Translations under genes and position numbers: made by a program | Shown: piece by piece, positions 8,429-16,814 of the stretch | Layout of the letters: every line of letters begins with the position of its first letter | Position numbering within the stretch: the first letter of the stretch is position 1 | The notes under the pieces: generated by a model | Seen by the model: only the letters and a program-made list of their open reading frames with translations | What the model was told of the DNA's origin: nothing | The model's database searches: none | Origin: DATFVA01 sp963811905 | GTDB taxonomy: Bacteria > Bacteroidota > Ignavibacteria > Ignavibacteriales > Ignavibacteriaceae | Direction of reading: 5' to 3' | NCBI GenBank assembly: GCA_963811905.1 | Contig: CAWETK010000015.1 | Location: forward strand, 1-64,000 | DNA: 64,000 bases

Positions 8429-9021
8429 TTCTTAAAGATAAATCTCAGAGCAACAACAACGACCACAACTCCTGTAATGATCCAGGCTATATTGCTGTAT
8501 GTTGAAAGATAACTGTCAATAACTTGAATATTATTCCCGAATATAACACCGAGATAAATAATTATTGCATTCCAAACAAATGCGCTGATTGACGCAAGGA
8601 TTGCAGTTTTTTTGAATTCCAGTTCACTCAGCCCGGCAAAGAACGAGATTACAGAGCGGGTTCCCGGCAGGAACCTGTTTGCAAGTATTATCCAGTAGCC
8701 CCATTTTTTAAACCAGAGTTCCACCTTTGTAAGTCCCTCAATCGAAATGAATTTAATTTTCCCCTGCTGTATAATCTTTCTATCAAGCTGGGTGCCTATA
8801 TAGAACAACGTCATAAACCCGATTACACTGCCGAAAGTGGTAAATAACAGGGTTGGTATAAAATGAAGCTCACCTGTGCCGATAAGCGAACCCCCGACAA
8901 TTATAACGAGATCGCTTGGAGATGGGGGGAATACATTCTCAATAAAAGAAAAAAAGAACAGCGCGATATAAATCCAGAACGGAGTAAGCTGTGAAATGAA
9001 ATCGAGGATATGTTCAATCAT
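8410..9021 (-). CDS. DedA family membrane protein
   Basis: A 203-residue integral membrane protein of the DedA/SNARE-associated (VTT) family. Several DedA proteins act as undecaprenyl-phosphate or phospholipid flippases or transporters. The signature NRFLPGTRSVISFFAGLSE is present at about 120-138, preceded by FPPSPSDLVIIVGG. Hydrophobic segments are spread over the length with a C-terminal helix before a lysine-rich tail. It sits between ispF (2-base gap) and lnt (overlap), consistent with an envelope role, but the substrate is not known. Confidence 0.9.
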   Translation of the reverse strand: MIEHILDFISQLTPFWIYIALFFFSFIENVFPPSPSDLVIIVGGSLIGTGELHFIPTLLFTTFGSVIGFMTLFYIGTQLDRKIIQQGKIKFISIEGLTKVELWFKKWGYWIILANRFLPGTRSVISFFAGLSELEFKKTAILASISAFVWNAIIIYLGVIFGNNIQVIDSYLSTYSNIAWIITGVVVVVVALRFIFKKWKAKH

Positions 9022-9023
9022 AC

Positions 9024-9512
9024 TTAAGTGTCTTTAATTAAAAGTACGGTTGAAAAAACTGCAGCTCCTTCTTCCCTGCCAATAAATCCTAATTTTTCAT
9101 TCGTTCCTGCTTTTACCGAAACCTGGTCCAGTGCTACTCCAAGGATTTCTGAAATATTTTCGCGCATCTTAATAATATAGGGTGCGATTTTCGGCTGCTG
9201 CAGGGAGATCATTGAATCAATATTTCCAAGTGAATAACCTTTCTGTCTGACCAGTTTATAAGTCATCCTGAGAAACATGGAACTATCTGCGTCTTTATAT
9301 TCCTGTTTTGTATCTGGAAAATGCTGACCAATATCTCCCAGTGCCAGGGCGCCGAGCATGGCATCGGTAATGGAGTGAAGCAATACATCTGCGTCTGAAT
9401 GCCCCAGCAGTCCTTTTGAGTGCGGAATTTCGATTCCGCCCAAAATTAACTTACGGCCTTCAGTGAGAGCATGTACATCAAAACCAAAACCAGTTCTGAA
9501 TTGCTGATTCAA
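9024..9512 (-). CDS. ispF: 2-C-methyl-D-erythritol 2,4-cyclodiphosphate synthase
   Basis: Fifth step of the MEP isoprenoid pathway: cyclises CDP-methylerythritol phosphate and releases CMP. The 162-residue protein has the zinc ligands in GFDVHAL (Asp12, His14) and GHSDADVLLHS (His46). GDIGQHFPDT and the C-terminal KAGTNEKLGFIGREEG are also present. Full length. The gene overlaps acyP by four bases (ATGA type) upstream. No other mep gene is in the window. Confidence 0.97.
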   Translation of the reverse strand: MNQQFRTGFGFDVHALTEGRKLILGGIEIPHSKGLLGHSDADVLLHSITDAMLGALALGDIGQHFPDTKQEYKDADSSMFLRMTYKLVRQKGYSLGNIDSMISLQQPKIAPYIIKMRENISEILGVALDQVSVKAGTNEKLGFIGREEGAAVFSTVLLIKDT

Positions 9513-9793
9513 TACCTTATCTCAAAATGTGTGAATTCATTTTTGCTGTCTCCCCACTCAATTTTACAGTTCTTAACGGCGGCATGTGAAGGACCTACCT
9601 TTAACCTTTTAAATAATTCCTCTATCTTCACCTTACTTCCCTCAACTACTGTAAGAACCTCACCTGTATACAGATTTTTTGTGTAGCCATTAAGTCCGAG
9701 ACTTTCAGCATTCTTAATTATAAAGTACCTGAATCCCACACCCTGCACTAACCCGTTTGCAATAATTTCTGCACGTTTTTCATTGTTGCTCAT
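9509..9793 (-). CDS. acyP: acylphosphatase
   Basis: Small (94 residues) cytoplasmic enzyme that hydrolyses the carboxyl-phosphate bond of acyl phosphates. The signature GLVQGVGFRYF holds the catalytic Arg22 and the motif GYTKNLYTGEV holds the catalytic Asn40. Full length. Overlaps both neighbours by four bases, so it is embedded in the era run. Confidence 0.95.
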   Translation of the reverse strand: MSNNEKRAEIIANGLVQGVGFRYFIIKNAESLGLNGYTKNLYTGEVLTVVEGSKVKIEELFKRLKVGPSHAAVKNCKIEWGDSKNEFTHFEIRY

Positions 9794-10698
9794 ACCACTT
9801 GTTCATTTTTTTTATCAATTAACTCCGATACCAGGAGTCCTGAAAATATAAGAGCTCCGCCAATAAATCCAAAATTAGATATTTTTTCTCTCAACACAAA
9901 GAAAGCAACTATCGCAGAGAAAATAGGCTCAAAGGAATAAATAATTCCAGCTCTTGCCGGAAGTATCAACTTCTGGTATTTAGTCATTATAATAGTTGTT
10001 ACGATAGTTGCAAGTATTGATGTATATCCCACCGCAAAGAGTAAATTTACGGTGAACTCAATATGCGGGGTCTCAAGTCCGGAAAATGAAAGGATGACCG
10101 CAAATAGTATTCCGCATATCCCCGTAACAGCTATCTGAAGAAAAACGAGCGGTCTGTAATCATATTTCCTGCTGATTATATCCAGGTATACAACATACAG
10201 CGAGAAAAAGAAAGCGCAGAGCAGAGTAAAGAAATCCCCAAGGTTAAAGCCCCCGCCTATCTCGGAAAAGACTGACAAGAGTGATGTTCCGCTGCTCGAA
10301 AGAAAGATCAGACCTATTACCACCAGGATGATCCCTGCTACGCTGCCTTTTGAGGGGAGTTTTCTTTCAATAGTGATCTGAAGAAGCGGGGTAAAAAGAA
10401 CAAATGAGCCGGTAATAAAACCGGACTTGGTAGCGGACGTATAATTCAGTCCGATTGTCTGGGTTGCGAATCCCAGGAAATAAAACACGCCGAGCGTAAT
10501 TCCGCCGAGCAGAACAGGTTTTGTTATACCTTTTAATGCTTTGAAGAGGAAGGGAAGAAGTATAAGAGCCGCCAGTGTGAATCGCAGTGAAATAAATATC
10601 AGCGGGGAAACATCATTCAGTGCACTTTTAATTATTGTGAACGTAGCGCCCCAGATTAAAGTAGCGGTCAGAAGTGCAGTTTCGCCTTTATATTTCAT
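9790..10698 (-). CDS. EamA/DMT-family transporter
   Basis: A 302-residue membrane protein with about ten transmembrane helices arranged as two EamA repeats (about 5-137 and 152-292). TLIWGATFTIIK opens the first repeat and TSATKSGFITGSFVLFTPLL closes it. The second repeat ends RAGIIYSFEPIFSAIVAFF. Drug/metabolite transporters of this family export amino acids, nucleotides or other metabolites. The substrate cannot be inferred. Gap of 27 bases from era upstream. Confidence 0.9.
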   Translation of the reverse strand: MKYKGETALLTATLIWGATFTIIKSALNDVSPLIFISLRFTLAALILLPFLFKALKGITKPVLLGGITLGVFYFLGFATQTIGLNYTSATKSGFITGSFVLFTPLLQITIERKLPSKGSVAGIILVVIGLIFLSSSGTSLLSVFSEIGGGFNLGDFFTLLCAFFFSLYVVYLDIISRKYDYRPLVFLQIAVTGICGILFAVILSFSGLETPHIEFTVNLLFAVGYTSILATIVTTIIMTKYQKLILPARAGIIYSFEPIFSAIVAFFVLREKISNFGFIGGALIFSGLLVSELIDKKNEQVV

Positions 10699-10725
10699 AC
10701 TGGCAGGAAGTATGGTTGAAGGAAC

Positions 10726-11640
10726 TTATTCACCCTGCTCCTTATCGTGGGAATATCCGAATGAACGCAGCATCTTTTCATCTGTGCGCCAGTTTTTTCT
10801 TACTTTCACGCGGAGTTCAAGATACACTTCACGATGGAGGAATTCCTCGATTGCTTTACGTGCAATTTCTCCCAGCTTTTTTATAGCCGCTCCCTGTTTC
10901 CCGATTATTATTCCTTTCTGCCCCTCCCTTTCGACAATGATCTCTGCATCTACATAGTCTTTGTTTGCTGCTCTCTCTTTGAAATCATTAATCAGAACTT
11001 CAACCGAATACGGGATTTCCTCATGGTAAAGCTCAAGCACCTTTTCTCTGATAATTTCGGAGACAAAAAATCGTTCATTCTCATCTGCGACTATATCATC
11101 CGGATAGAACTTAGGATTTTCCGGGAGCAGATCGACAATCTCCACAAGGACTTTCTGGATATTATAATTTACGCTGGCTGCCAGGGGGATCACACTCTTA
11201 AATATACCTTTCCCCCCGAATTTAGAAAGCATCACCGTTACAACTTCCTGGCTGATGAGGTCCACTTTATTTAGCAGCAGGATTACAGGCACACCCGATT
11301 CCATAACCTTTTTTACTTCGGGAAGTGAAAACAGCTTTTCACCTTCAGGATCATCACAGACATCGATCATAAGAAGAAATATATCGGCATCCCTGATGGA
11401 ACGGTTTACATCATCCATCATCTTTTCCTGCAGGAGATAATTAGGTTTAAGAATTCCCGGGGTATCAAGAAAAATTACCTGGTAATTTTCTTCGGATAAA
11501 ATACCGAGAATTCTTTTCCTGGTAGTCTGGGGTTTCTCATTGACGATTGAGATCTTCTGAGACAGCAACGCGTTCAGTAAAGTCGATTTACCCACGTTCG
11601 GCAGTCCCAGTATTGCCGCATATCCTGCTTTAGTATCCAT
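10726..11640 (-). CDS. era: GTPase Era
   Basis: Essential GTPase that binds the 3' end of 16S rRNA during 30S maturation. G1 is GLPNVGKS (12-19, with Leu in place of the more usual Arg). G2 lies in KPQTTRKRI, G3 is DTPG (59-62) and G4 is NKVD (124-127). A C-terminal KH domain follows with GIIIGKQGAAIKKLG at about 238-252. 304 residues, normal length. It is the 5'-most gene of a nine-gene minus-strand run extending to 4516. Confidence 0.97.
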   Translation of the reverse strand: MDTKAGYAAILGLPNVGKSTLLNALLSQKISIVNEKPQTTRKRILGILSEENYQVIFLDTPGILKPNYLLQEKMMDDVNRSIRDADIFLLMIDVCDDPEGEKLFSLPEVKKVMESGVPVILLLNKVDLISQEVVTVMLSKFGGKGIFKSVIPLAASVNYNIQKVLVEIVDLLPENPKFYPDDIVADENERFFVSEIIREKVLELYHEEIPYSVEVLINDFKERAANKDYVDAEIIVEREGQKGIIIGKQGAAIKKLGEIARKAIEEFLHREVYLELRVKVRKNWRTDEKMLRSFGYSHDKEQGE

Positions 11641-11687
11641 ATTATCTCATTAGTTTATTGTCTTTTTGAATTTGATAAATCAAATTC

Positions 11688-12014
11688 CTACTCCTGAATA
11701 AGCACTGCTGTCCCGCTTGCACTTACCATCAGCATATTACCGGTACCGCCGCCTATTGTTTCATAATCAAGATCCACTCCTATTACGGCATTAGCTCCCA
11801 TAGCCTGTGCATTTTCCATCATTTCCGCAACTGCAATATCCTTTGCCCTTCGAAGCTCTTTTTCGTATGAAGCTGAGCGTCCGCCTACAATATCCCTGAT
11901 TCCGGCAAAAATATCCTTAAATATATTTGCACCCATAATTGCTTCACCGGAAACGAGTCCGAAGTACTGTGTAATTTTTTTGCCTTCTACTACATTAGTT
12001 GTGGTTACTAGCAT
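11688..12014 (-). CDS. YbjQ family (UPF0145) protein
   Basis: A 108-residue protein of the YbjQ/UPF0145 family, recognised by LVTTTNVVEGKKITQYFGLVSGE at the N-terminus (opening VTTTNVVEGK), then AKDIAVAEMMENAQAMGANA and GVDLDYE. Members form pentamers and have been linked to heavy-metal or lipid-associated stress, but no biochemical role is established. Single gene 47 bases upstream of era on the same strand. Confidence 0.9.
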   Translation of the reverse strand: MLVTTTNVVEGKKITQYFGLVSGEAIMGANIFKDIFAGIRDIVGGRSASYEKELRRAKDIAVAEMMENAQAMGANAVIGVDLDYETIGGGTGNMLMVSASGTAVLIQE

Positions 12015-12130
12015 TTTTTCCTCGTTTTAATAAAACACACGCTATAAAATACTAAAATGATGCGAATTTTTTGTGAGAATCAGTGCAGTGGAACGAAAAA
12101 TGACTACAGAAGGAGCTTAATTTGGGCGGA

Positions 12131-12652
12131 TCAAAGCTTGGTAAGTTTTGCTTTTGTCTGCCGGTGACTATCGAAGAAGAACCAGGCTGATATTATGATG
12201 GCAAAGGAAAAAATGAAACCAATAAGAGAAACATTACCGGCAGTGAACAATGTTTGAATTCCATGAACCATCCTTTCAGCCAGGTAGATAAGATTATTAA
12301 CACTGCTGTTTCCCCCGGATGATTCCTGACCCATAGAGATGATATACGAAGTAAGATATCCTATTATTGCCAGGCTTACGAGGACAAAAATTGAGGAAAT
12401 AGAGAATATGAAATACCTCTGTCCTTTTGGTTCCGGCCGCCTTACAATTTTCTTCATTAAAACAGAAGTGAAAGCAGGGGACGGTTTTCTCCCGCTGTAT
12501 TTTTTTAATCCATCGTGCACAAGCTGAATAGCGTATAATCTTCTTCTGGCATCTTCCGAAGAATTGAGGATTTTCCTTACTTCATTTAGTTCTTTCGGGC
12601 TTAATTCACCGTCAAGATATCTGTTCAGGATCTCATCCGTCAATCCGGTCAT
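12131..12652 (-). CDS. membrane anti-sigma factor (predicted)
   Basis: A 173-residue protein starting four bases inside the ECF sigma gene. The N-terminal region LTDEILNRYLDGELSPKELNEV matches the general anti-sigma N-terminal helix pattern but lacks the His-x3-Cys-x2-Cys zinc motif. Two hydrophobic helices lie at about 82-108 and 140-160. The arrangement (sigma then membrane anti-sigma, ATGA overlap) is the main evidence for function. It would hold the sigma factor inactive at the membrane until an envelope signal arrives; this is inference. Confidence 0.75.
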   Translation of the reverse strand: MTGLTDEILNRYLDGELSPKELNEVRKILNSSEDARRRLYAIQLVHDGLKKYSGRKPSPAFTSVLMKKIVRRPEPKGQRYFIFSISSIFVLVSLAIIGYLTSYIISMGQESSGGNSSVNNLIYLAERMVHGIQTLFTAGNVSLIGFIFSFAIIISAWFFFDSHRQTKAKLTKL

Positions 12653-13215
12653 AACATCTCCATTGTATAATTGCTTTTAAGTACAATATCCTTAAGAGCA
12701 TTCCTCGACCTGTGAAGCAGCACCTTAACATTTGATACTGATCGGTTTGTAATTTCACTAATCTCCTCGCAGGACATTTCTTCAAGATAAAACATAGTAA
12801 TAACAGATGCATAATTCGGAGGAAGTTTATCAATCAGCTCGGTCAGAAGCAGACTTAGTTCTTGTTTTTCGGAATCTGCCGTGTAAGTGTCATCTGAAAT
12901 ATTCAGCTCTTCGTCTATTGAAGTCATCTCTCTTTCAATCTTTCTTTTCTTCGCAGACAGCCTGGTTAATGCTGTATTATAAACAATCCTGTAAAACCAT
13001 GTGGAGAATTTAGCTTCCTGTTTGAAATTATTCAAGCCGTAATATGCTTTAAGAAAAGCATCCTGGAGAACTTCTTCAGCTTCCATTGAATCTTTTAACA
13101 TGTTACAGAGGAGCGAAAACGCCTTGTTTTTATATCTATCCACCAGTATTTCAAAATCAGATTGATTTCCTTTCCTGACAGATTCGATTACCTCTGCATC
13201 GGTTAATTCTCTCAT
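12649..13215 (-). CDS. ECF RNA polymerase sigma factor
   Basis: A 188-residue sigma-70 family ECF factor. Region 2 (about 16-88) includes AEEVLQDAFLKAYYGL and FSTWFYRIVYNTA. Region 4 (about 130-180) includes LPPNYASVITMFYLEEMSCEEI and the helix-turn-helix SVSNVKVLLHRSRN. No region 3. Directs RNA polymerase to a regulon probably linked to envelope stress, given its membrane anti-sigma partner directly downstream. Upstream lies a 660-bp gene-free stretch where its own promoter must be. I could not assign it. Confidence 0.93.
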   Translation of the reverse strand: MRELTDAEVIESVRKGNQSDFEILVDRYKNKAFSLLCNMLKDSMEAEEVLQDAFLKAYYGLNNFKQEAKFSTWFYRIVYNTALTRLSAKKRKIEREMTSIDEELNISDDTYTADSEKQELSLLLTELIDKLPPNYASVITMFYLEEMSCEEISEITNRSVSNVKVLLHRSRNALKDIVLKSNYTMEML

Positions 13216-13258
13216 CTATCCATTAGACCTGGTATTATGGAAATAGGTTACAGAGTAG

Positions 13259-13300
13259 TTAACAATGTATAATTAAAAATTAACAATGCATAATTAAAAA
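13259..13300. repeat. 21-bp tandem duplication
   Basis: Two adjacent copies of TTAACAATG(T/C)ATAATTAAAAA, 13259-13279 and 13280-13300, differing at one base. About 45 bases upstream of the ECF sigma start codon. Confidence 0.85.
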
Positions 13301-13447
13301 TGAAAAGGTGGTATTTACATTCCCATTCAAAACAAATGGACATTTTTTGAACAAGACAACAGCATCATTATCTCAGGAATGCTTAACCAGGCATTGCATA
13401 ATATAACCCGGGTTTACAACCTAAGACGTTCTTAGTATTCAGATAGT

Positions 13448-13755
13448 AGTATGGACGAGGAGGTGGAGGGAGAAGGTAAGAGGGTGAGGAGGTAAGAAGA
13501 TGAGAAGGATAAGAAGATGAGAAGGTAAGAAGATGAGAAGATAAGAAGGTGAGAAGGTGAGAAGATGAGGAGGTAAGGAGGGAAGAAGATAAGAAGATAA
13601 GAAGATGAGAAGATAAGAAGATAAGAAGATGAGAAGATAAGAAGGTGAGAAGGTGAGAAGATGAGGAGGTAAGGAGGGAAGAAGATAAGAAGATAAGAAG
13701 ATAAGAAGATAAGAAGGTAGAAGATGAGAAGATTAGAGGGTGAGAAGGTGAGATT
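13448..13755. repeat. polypurine GA-rich repeat tract
   Basis: About 300 bases almost entirely A and G on the plus strand, interrupted mainly by single T residues. It is built from units such as GATAAGAA and GATGAGAAGGTGAGAAG. A longer internal period is visible: the block AAGGTGAGAAGGTGAGAAG to GGAGGGAAGAAG around 13540-13590 recurs around 13640-13685. Related but shorter tracts lie at 25459-25560 and 56206-56345. Confidence 0.9.
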
Positions 13756-13879
13756 TTTTTTTGAGTTTCGTGTAACCTTTATCAATCCGGATAGGTCTGA
13801 ACAGACAGAAGCTGGAAAGATCAGCTGTAACCAATAGGAAATTTTACAGTCTTAACAGATAAATAAAAAAGGTAACAAA

Positions 13880-14230
13880 ATGGCTAGTGAAGTAATTGCA
13901 GTATTCATCCCTATAGTGATGACCCTGGTAGCAGGACTCGTGCTTGTAACATATTTCTATTTGCGCTCACGGGAACGGCAGATGCTAATAGATAAAGGTT
14001 TAAGCGCAGATTCAATAAAAGAGTTCTTTGAAAGCAAGAAAGATCCGTACAGACTGATGAAGATAGGCATAATAACTGTAGCCTTTGGAATTTCGCTCGG
14101 ACTCGGACTCTGGCTGCAGGATATAACAAATAGAGATTACTGGACGCCATTTTCAATCTTTACTATTACAGGTATTGGTTTTGTAATAGCAAACATCGTG
14201 GCGAATAAATACAGGAATAATCAACCATGA
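13880..14230 (+). CDS. small membrane protein, DUF6249-like
   Basis: A 116-residue protein with three hydrophobic helices (about 4-27, 60-78, 90-107). Between the first two is a basic cytoplasmic-looking segment, RSRERQMLIDKGLSADSIKEF. The pattern helix, short charged linker with ERQMLIDKGLS, two helices is that of the DUF6249 family, whose function is unknown. Such genes often lie next to ECF sigma/anti-sigma genes, as here, but it is divergently transcribed across 660 bases. Followed by a bidirectional terminator. Confidence 0.8.
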   Translation: MASEVIAVFIPIVMTLVAGLVLVTYFYLRSRERQMLIDKGLSADSIKEFFESKKDPYRLMKIGIITVAFGISLGLGLWLQDITNRDYWTPFSIFTITGIGFVIANIVANKYRNNQP

Positions 14231-14344
14231 ATACTGTAAAGGATACCTGGAATGATTAAATGGGTCTTCATATTTCCGGGGCTAAAGAAATCCTGCTTTT
14301 TGAAAAGGGAGAAGTGTTGATTGATTATAGACATGTTGTAATGA

Positions 14345-14390
14345 TAAAAGAAGCTGTCATAAAAGTATGAGTTTTAAGACAGCTTCTTTA
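14345..14390. terminator. bidirectional intrinsic terminator
   Basis: Arms AAAGAAGCTGTC (ending 14358) and GACAGCTTCTTT (14378-14389) with a 19-base loop. On the minus strand the stem is followed by TTTTATC, so it serves trxB. On the plus strand it could also end the DUF6249 transcript. Confidence 0.8.
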
Positions 14391-14400
14391 CAATTTGACC

Positions 14401-15396
14401 TTAAGATTTTCCGGCCTGCACGTTTTCCGCAACTTCTGCTTCCTGTGTTTCCAGCCAACGTTCTGCATCTAATGCAGCCATACATCCGGAACCTGCAGCT
14501 GTGATCGCCTGCCTATAAGTTTTATCTGCAACGTCCCCTGCCGCAAATATGCCGGGAATATTTGTATAAGTAGAACCTTCCTGTACCCGGAGGTATCCTG
14601 TTTCATCCATATCGAGAATACCTTTGAAAAGTTCGGTATTCGGTTTGTGTCCTATCCCTATAAATAATCCATCAGCAGCAAGCTCTGAGATTGAGAGATC
14701 TTTTGTATCCTCAAGCAGAACCCCGGTCATCACTTTTTTGCCGTCTTCAGTTTTTCCAAGTACTTCCTTAACGACTTTATTGGTCATAAACTTAATCTTA
14801 GGATTATTCATTGCACGGTCGAGCATAATTTTGGAAGCTCTGAACTCTTCCCTCCGGTGTATAACCGTCACCTCAGAAGCAAACTTTGTAAGGAAATTTG
14901 CTTCTTCCATGGCCGTATCTCCTCCGCCGACAACTATAACCTTCAGATTTTTAAAGAAGAATCCATCGCAGGTTGCACAAGCTGAAACGCCGTAACCCAT
15001 AAAATGTTTTTCACTCTCGATGCCGAGTAGTTTTGCGGAAGCACCTGTAGCTACAATAACAGCGTCTGCAGTATATACTTCATCGTACGATTTCAGAACG
15101 AACGGTCTCCTGGAAAAATCAACTTCGGTAATTTCCTTGTAATAGGATTTCGCTCCGAAACGGTGAGCCTGGCTGCGCATGACATCCATTAATTCAGGAC
15201 CCATTATACCTTTTTCAAAACCCGGATAATTTTCAACTTCAGTCGTAATCGTAAGCTGTCCGCCCGGCTGCATCCCTTCAAAAATCACCGGGTCCAGTTC
15301 AGCCCTCGCATTATATAAAGCGGCTGTAAATCCCGCAGGACCTGAACCAATGATAATTATTTTATGATGATTTTGATTTTTTTCTGTATCAGACAT
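14401..15396 (-). CDS. trxB: thioredoxin-disulfide reductase
   Basis: NADPH-dependent flavoenzyme that reduces thioredoxin. FAD-binding GSGPAG at 17-22, redox-active CATC at 140-143 (with the following DG), NADPH-binding GGGDTAMEEA at 157-166 and the C-terminal FAD motif IPGIFAAGDVADK. 331 residues, slightly extended at the C-terminus with an acidic tail. Lies 86 bases downstream of queG on the same strand. Expression may be shared with the metallohydrolase/Rieske/queG genes or driven from the gap. Confidence 0.96.
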   Translation of the reverse strand: MSDTEKNQNHHKIIIIGSGPAGFTAALYNARAELDPVIFEGMQPGGQLTITTEVENYPGFEKGIMGPELMDVMRSQAHRFGAKSYYKEITEVDFSRRPFVLKSYDEVYTADAVIVATGASAKLLGIESEKHFMGYGVSACATCDGFFFKNLKVIVVGGGDTAMEEANFLTKFASEVTVIHRREEFRASKIMLDRAMNNPKIKFMTNKVVKEVLGKTEDGKKVMTGVLLEDTKDLSISELAADGLFIGIGHKPNTELFKGILDMDETGYLRVQEGSTYTNIPGIFAAGDVADKTYRQAITAAGSGCMAALDAERWLETQEAEVAENVQAGKS

Positions 15397-15482
15397 TTTA
15401 GCTCCATAAAAACTATAATTAAGTACTTGTTAGATTCCAATATTACTGAAAAGTTTCCGATTCAATTTTTCTAACTGCAAAT

Positions 15483-16439
15483 TTACGAATTCCTATTGTG
15501 ATTTTTAAAGTTTCCGGAATTCAAAATAAATAAAGCATTCCTTTTTAGTCCCGATAATTTAGCCCTTTTGACCGGGCTTTCTTTAAACCTGCGGTTAAAT
15601 TCCCCGCTGCTCATTTCTGTAACCTCAGATAATTTAATTCCGGTTTTACCCTCAGATGGATAAAATTCTTCTTTCTCACAACTTTCACTGAATTTGACAT
15701 TCCAGGGACAGACATCCTGGCAAATATCGCAGCCAAACATCCAATTCTCAAACTGATCTTTAAATGATGCAGGTATCTCACCTTTATTCTCTATAGTGAG
15801 ATAAGAGATGCATTTACCGGAATCAACAACATATTCCTCGACGATTGCTTTTGTAGGACATGCATCTATGCAGGCAGTGCAGGATCCGCAGTGATCAGTT
15901 ATCAGTTCCGAATAGCTGAATTCTATGTTTGTAATAATATTTGCAATAAAAAACCAGCTGCCTATAGCTGGATTTATAACATTAGAATGCTTTCCCTGCC
16001 ATCCGATCCCCGCCCTTACTGCCCACGCTTTATCCATTACGGGCCCGGTATCAACGTATGAAATAGATTTGAAGTCAGGGTCAAGTTTCATCAATTCTTT
16101 TTCGAACAGCTCAAGTTTTTCCCAGATTACCAGATGATAATCCCTGCCCCAGGCATATCTTGAGATTTTACCTTCATCTTCACTATTCGAATGCCGGCCA
16201 GGAGTATAATAGTTAAGAGCAAGTGAAATTACACTCTTCGCATCGGGGAATACTTCGCGTACATCTTTTCTTTTATCTGTATTTCTTTCCATGTACGTCA
16301 TCCCTGCCTGGAATCCCTTTGAAAGCCATTCCTGCAGCTGAGCTGATTCTGCATTCAGCATATCCGCTTTTGCGAATCCAACAAGGTCAAATCCAATACG
16401 TAAAGCAAGTTCTTCAACTAATTCATTATTCAGTTTCAT
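15483..16439 (-). CDS. queG: epoxyqueuosine reductase
   Basis: Cobalamin-dependent iron-sulfur enzyme that reduces epoxyqueuosine to queuosine in tRNA, the last step of Q biosynthesis. The N-terminal domain includes YMERNTDKRKDVREVFP and SLALNYY. VDTGPVMDKAWAVRAGIGW precedes two 4Fe-4S motifs, CGSCTACIDACP and CDICQDVCPWN. 318 residues, which matches the shorter QueG forms lacking the C-terminal HEAT-like repeat domain of about 60 residues. 48 bases after the Rieske gene. Confidence 0.94.
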   Translation of the reverse strand: MKLNNELVEELALRIGFDLVGFAKADMLNAESAQLQEWLSKGFQAGMTYMERNTDKRKDVREVFPDAKSVISLALNYYTPGRHSNSEDEGKISRYAWGRDYHLVIWEKLELFEKELMKLDPDFKSISYVDTGPVMDKAWAVRAGIGWQGKHSNVINPAIGSWFFIANIITNIEFSYSELITDHCGSCTACIDACPTKAIVEEYVVDSGKCISYLTIENKGEIPASFKDQFENWMFGCDICQDVCPWNVKFSESCEKEEFYPSEGKTGIKLSEVTEMSSGEFNRRFKESPVKRAKLSGLKRNALFILNSGNFKNHNRNS

Positions 16440-16487
16440 CGTTCATTTATATCTAATCTTTTAAGCCTGTAATTTTGTAATCTTCTA

Positions 16488-16814
16488 TTACCATTTCAAA
16501 ACTTTCTTAAATGCCTTCACAAATACATATCCATCTTCGATAAGAACCTCAAATGAACTTAGCCCTCTTTGTCCCGTCGGAGTTTTGCCTGTTTCAAGGC
16601 TGAACATCCAGCCGTGAGCCGGACAAACTACGCAGCCGTCTTCGAGGAAGCCATCATAAATTAATGGAGAATGCTGATGAGGACAAATATTACTTAAAGC
16701 ATATATCTTGTCATCAACTTTAAATAGTGCGACATCAACATCATCTACGATAAACCTTTTGCCGGAATTATTTACAAGATCAGTTGTCCTGCATACTTTA
16801 AAAAATCCCTCCAT
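16488..16814 (-). CDS. Rieske [2Fe-2S] ferredoxin (NirD-like)
   Basis: A 108-residue soluble Rieske protein with cluster motifs CPHQHSP (Cys-x-His) and CPAHGW (Cys-x2-His), spaced as in nitrite-reductase small-subunit or dioxygenase ferredoxin types. It would transfer electrons to an oxygenase or reductase. No such partner is adjacent. The start codon shares its A with the stop codon of the upstream metallo-hydrolase gene, so the two form a coupled pair. Confidence 0.92.
   Translation of the reverse strand: MEGFFKVCRTTDLVNNSGKRFIVDDVDVALFKVDDKIYALSNICPHQHSPLIYDGFLEDGCVVCPAHGWMFSLETGKTPTGQRGLSSFEVLIEDGYVFVKAFKKVLKW

Larger units (their letters stand above)
13216..13879. other. gene-free region with tandem repeat and polypurine tract
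   Basis: Between the ECF operon (minus) and the DUF6249 gene (plus). It contains a 21-bp tandem duplication at 13259-13300, unstructured AT-rich DNA to about 13440, then the polypurine repeat. An open frame on the minus strand through the tract encodes only Leu/Ile/Phe/Ser/Tyr/Pro repeats and is not regarded as a gene. Promoters for both flanking genes are expected here but none is clear. Confidence 0.7.

Noticed and set aside
13432..13785. Open frame on the minus strand across the polypurine tract
   Set aside because: It encodes only repeated Leu/Ile/Phe/Ser/Tyr/Pro because of the repeat DNA. No start signal or family resemblance.
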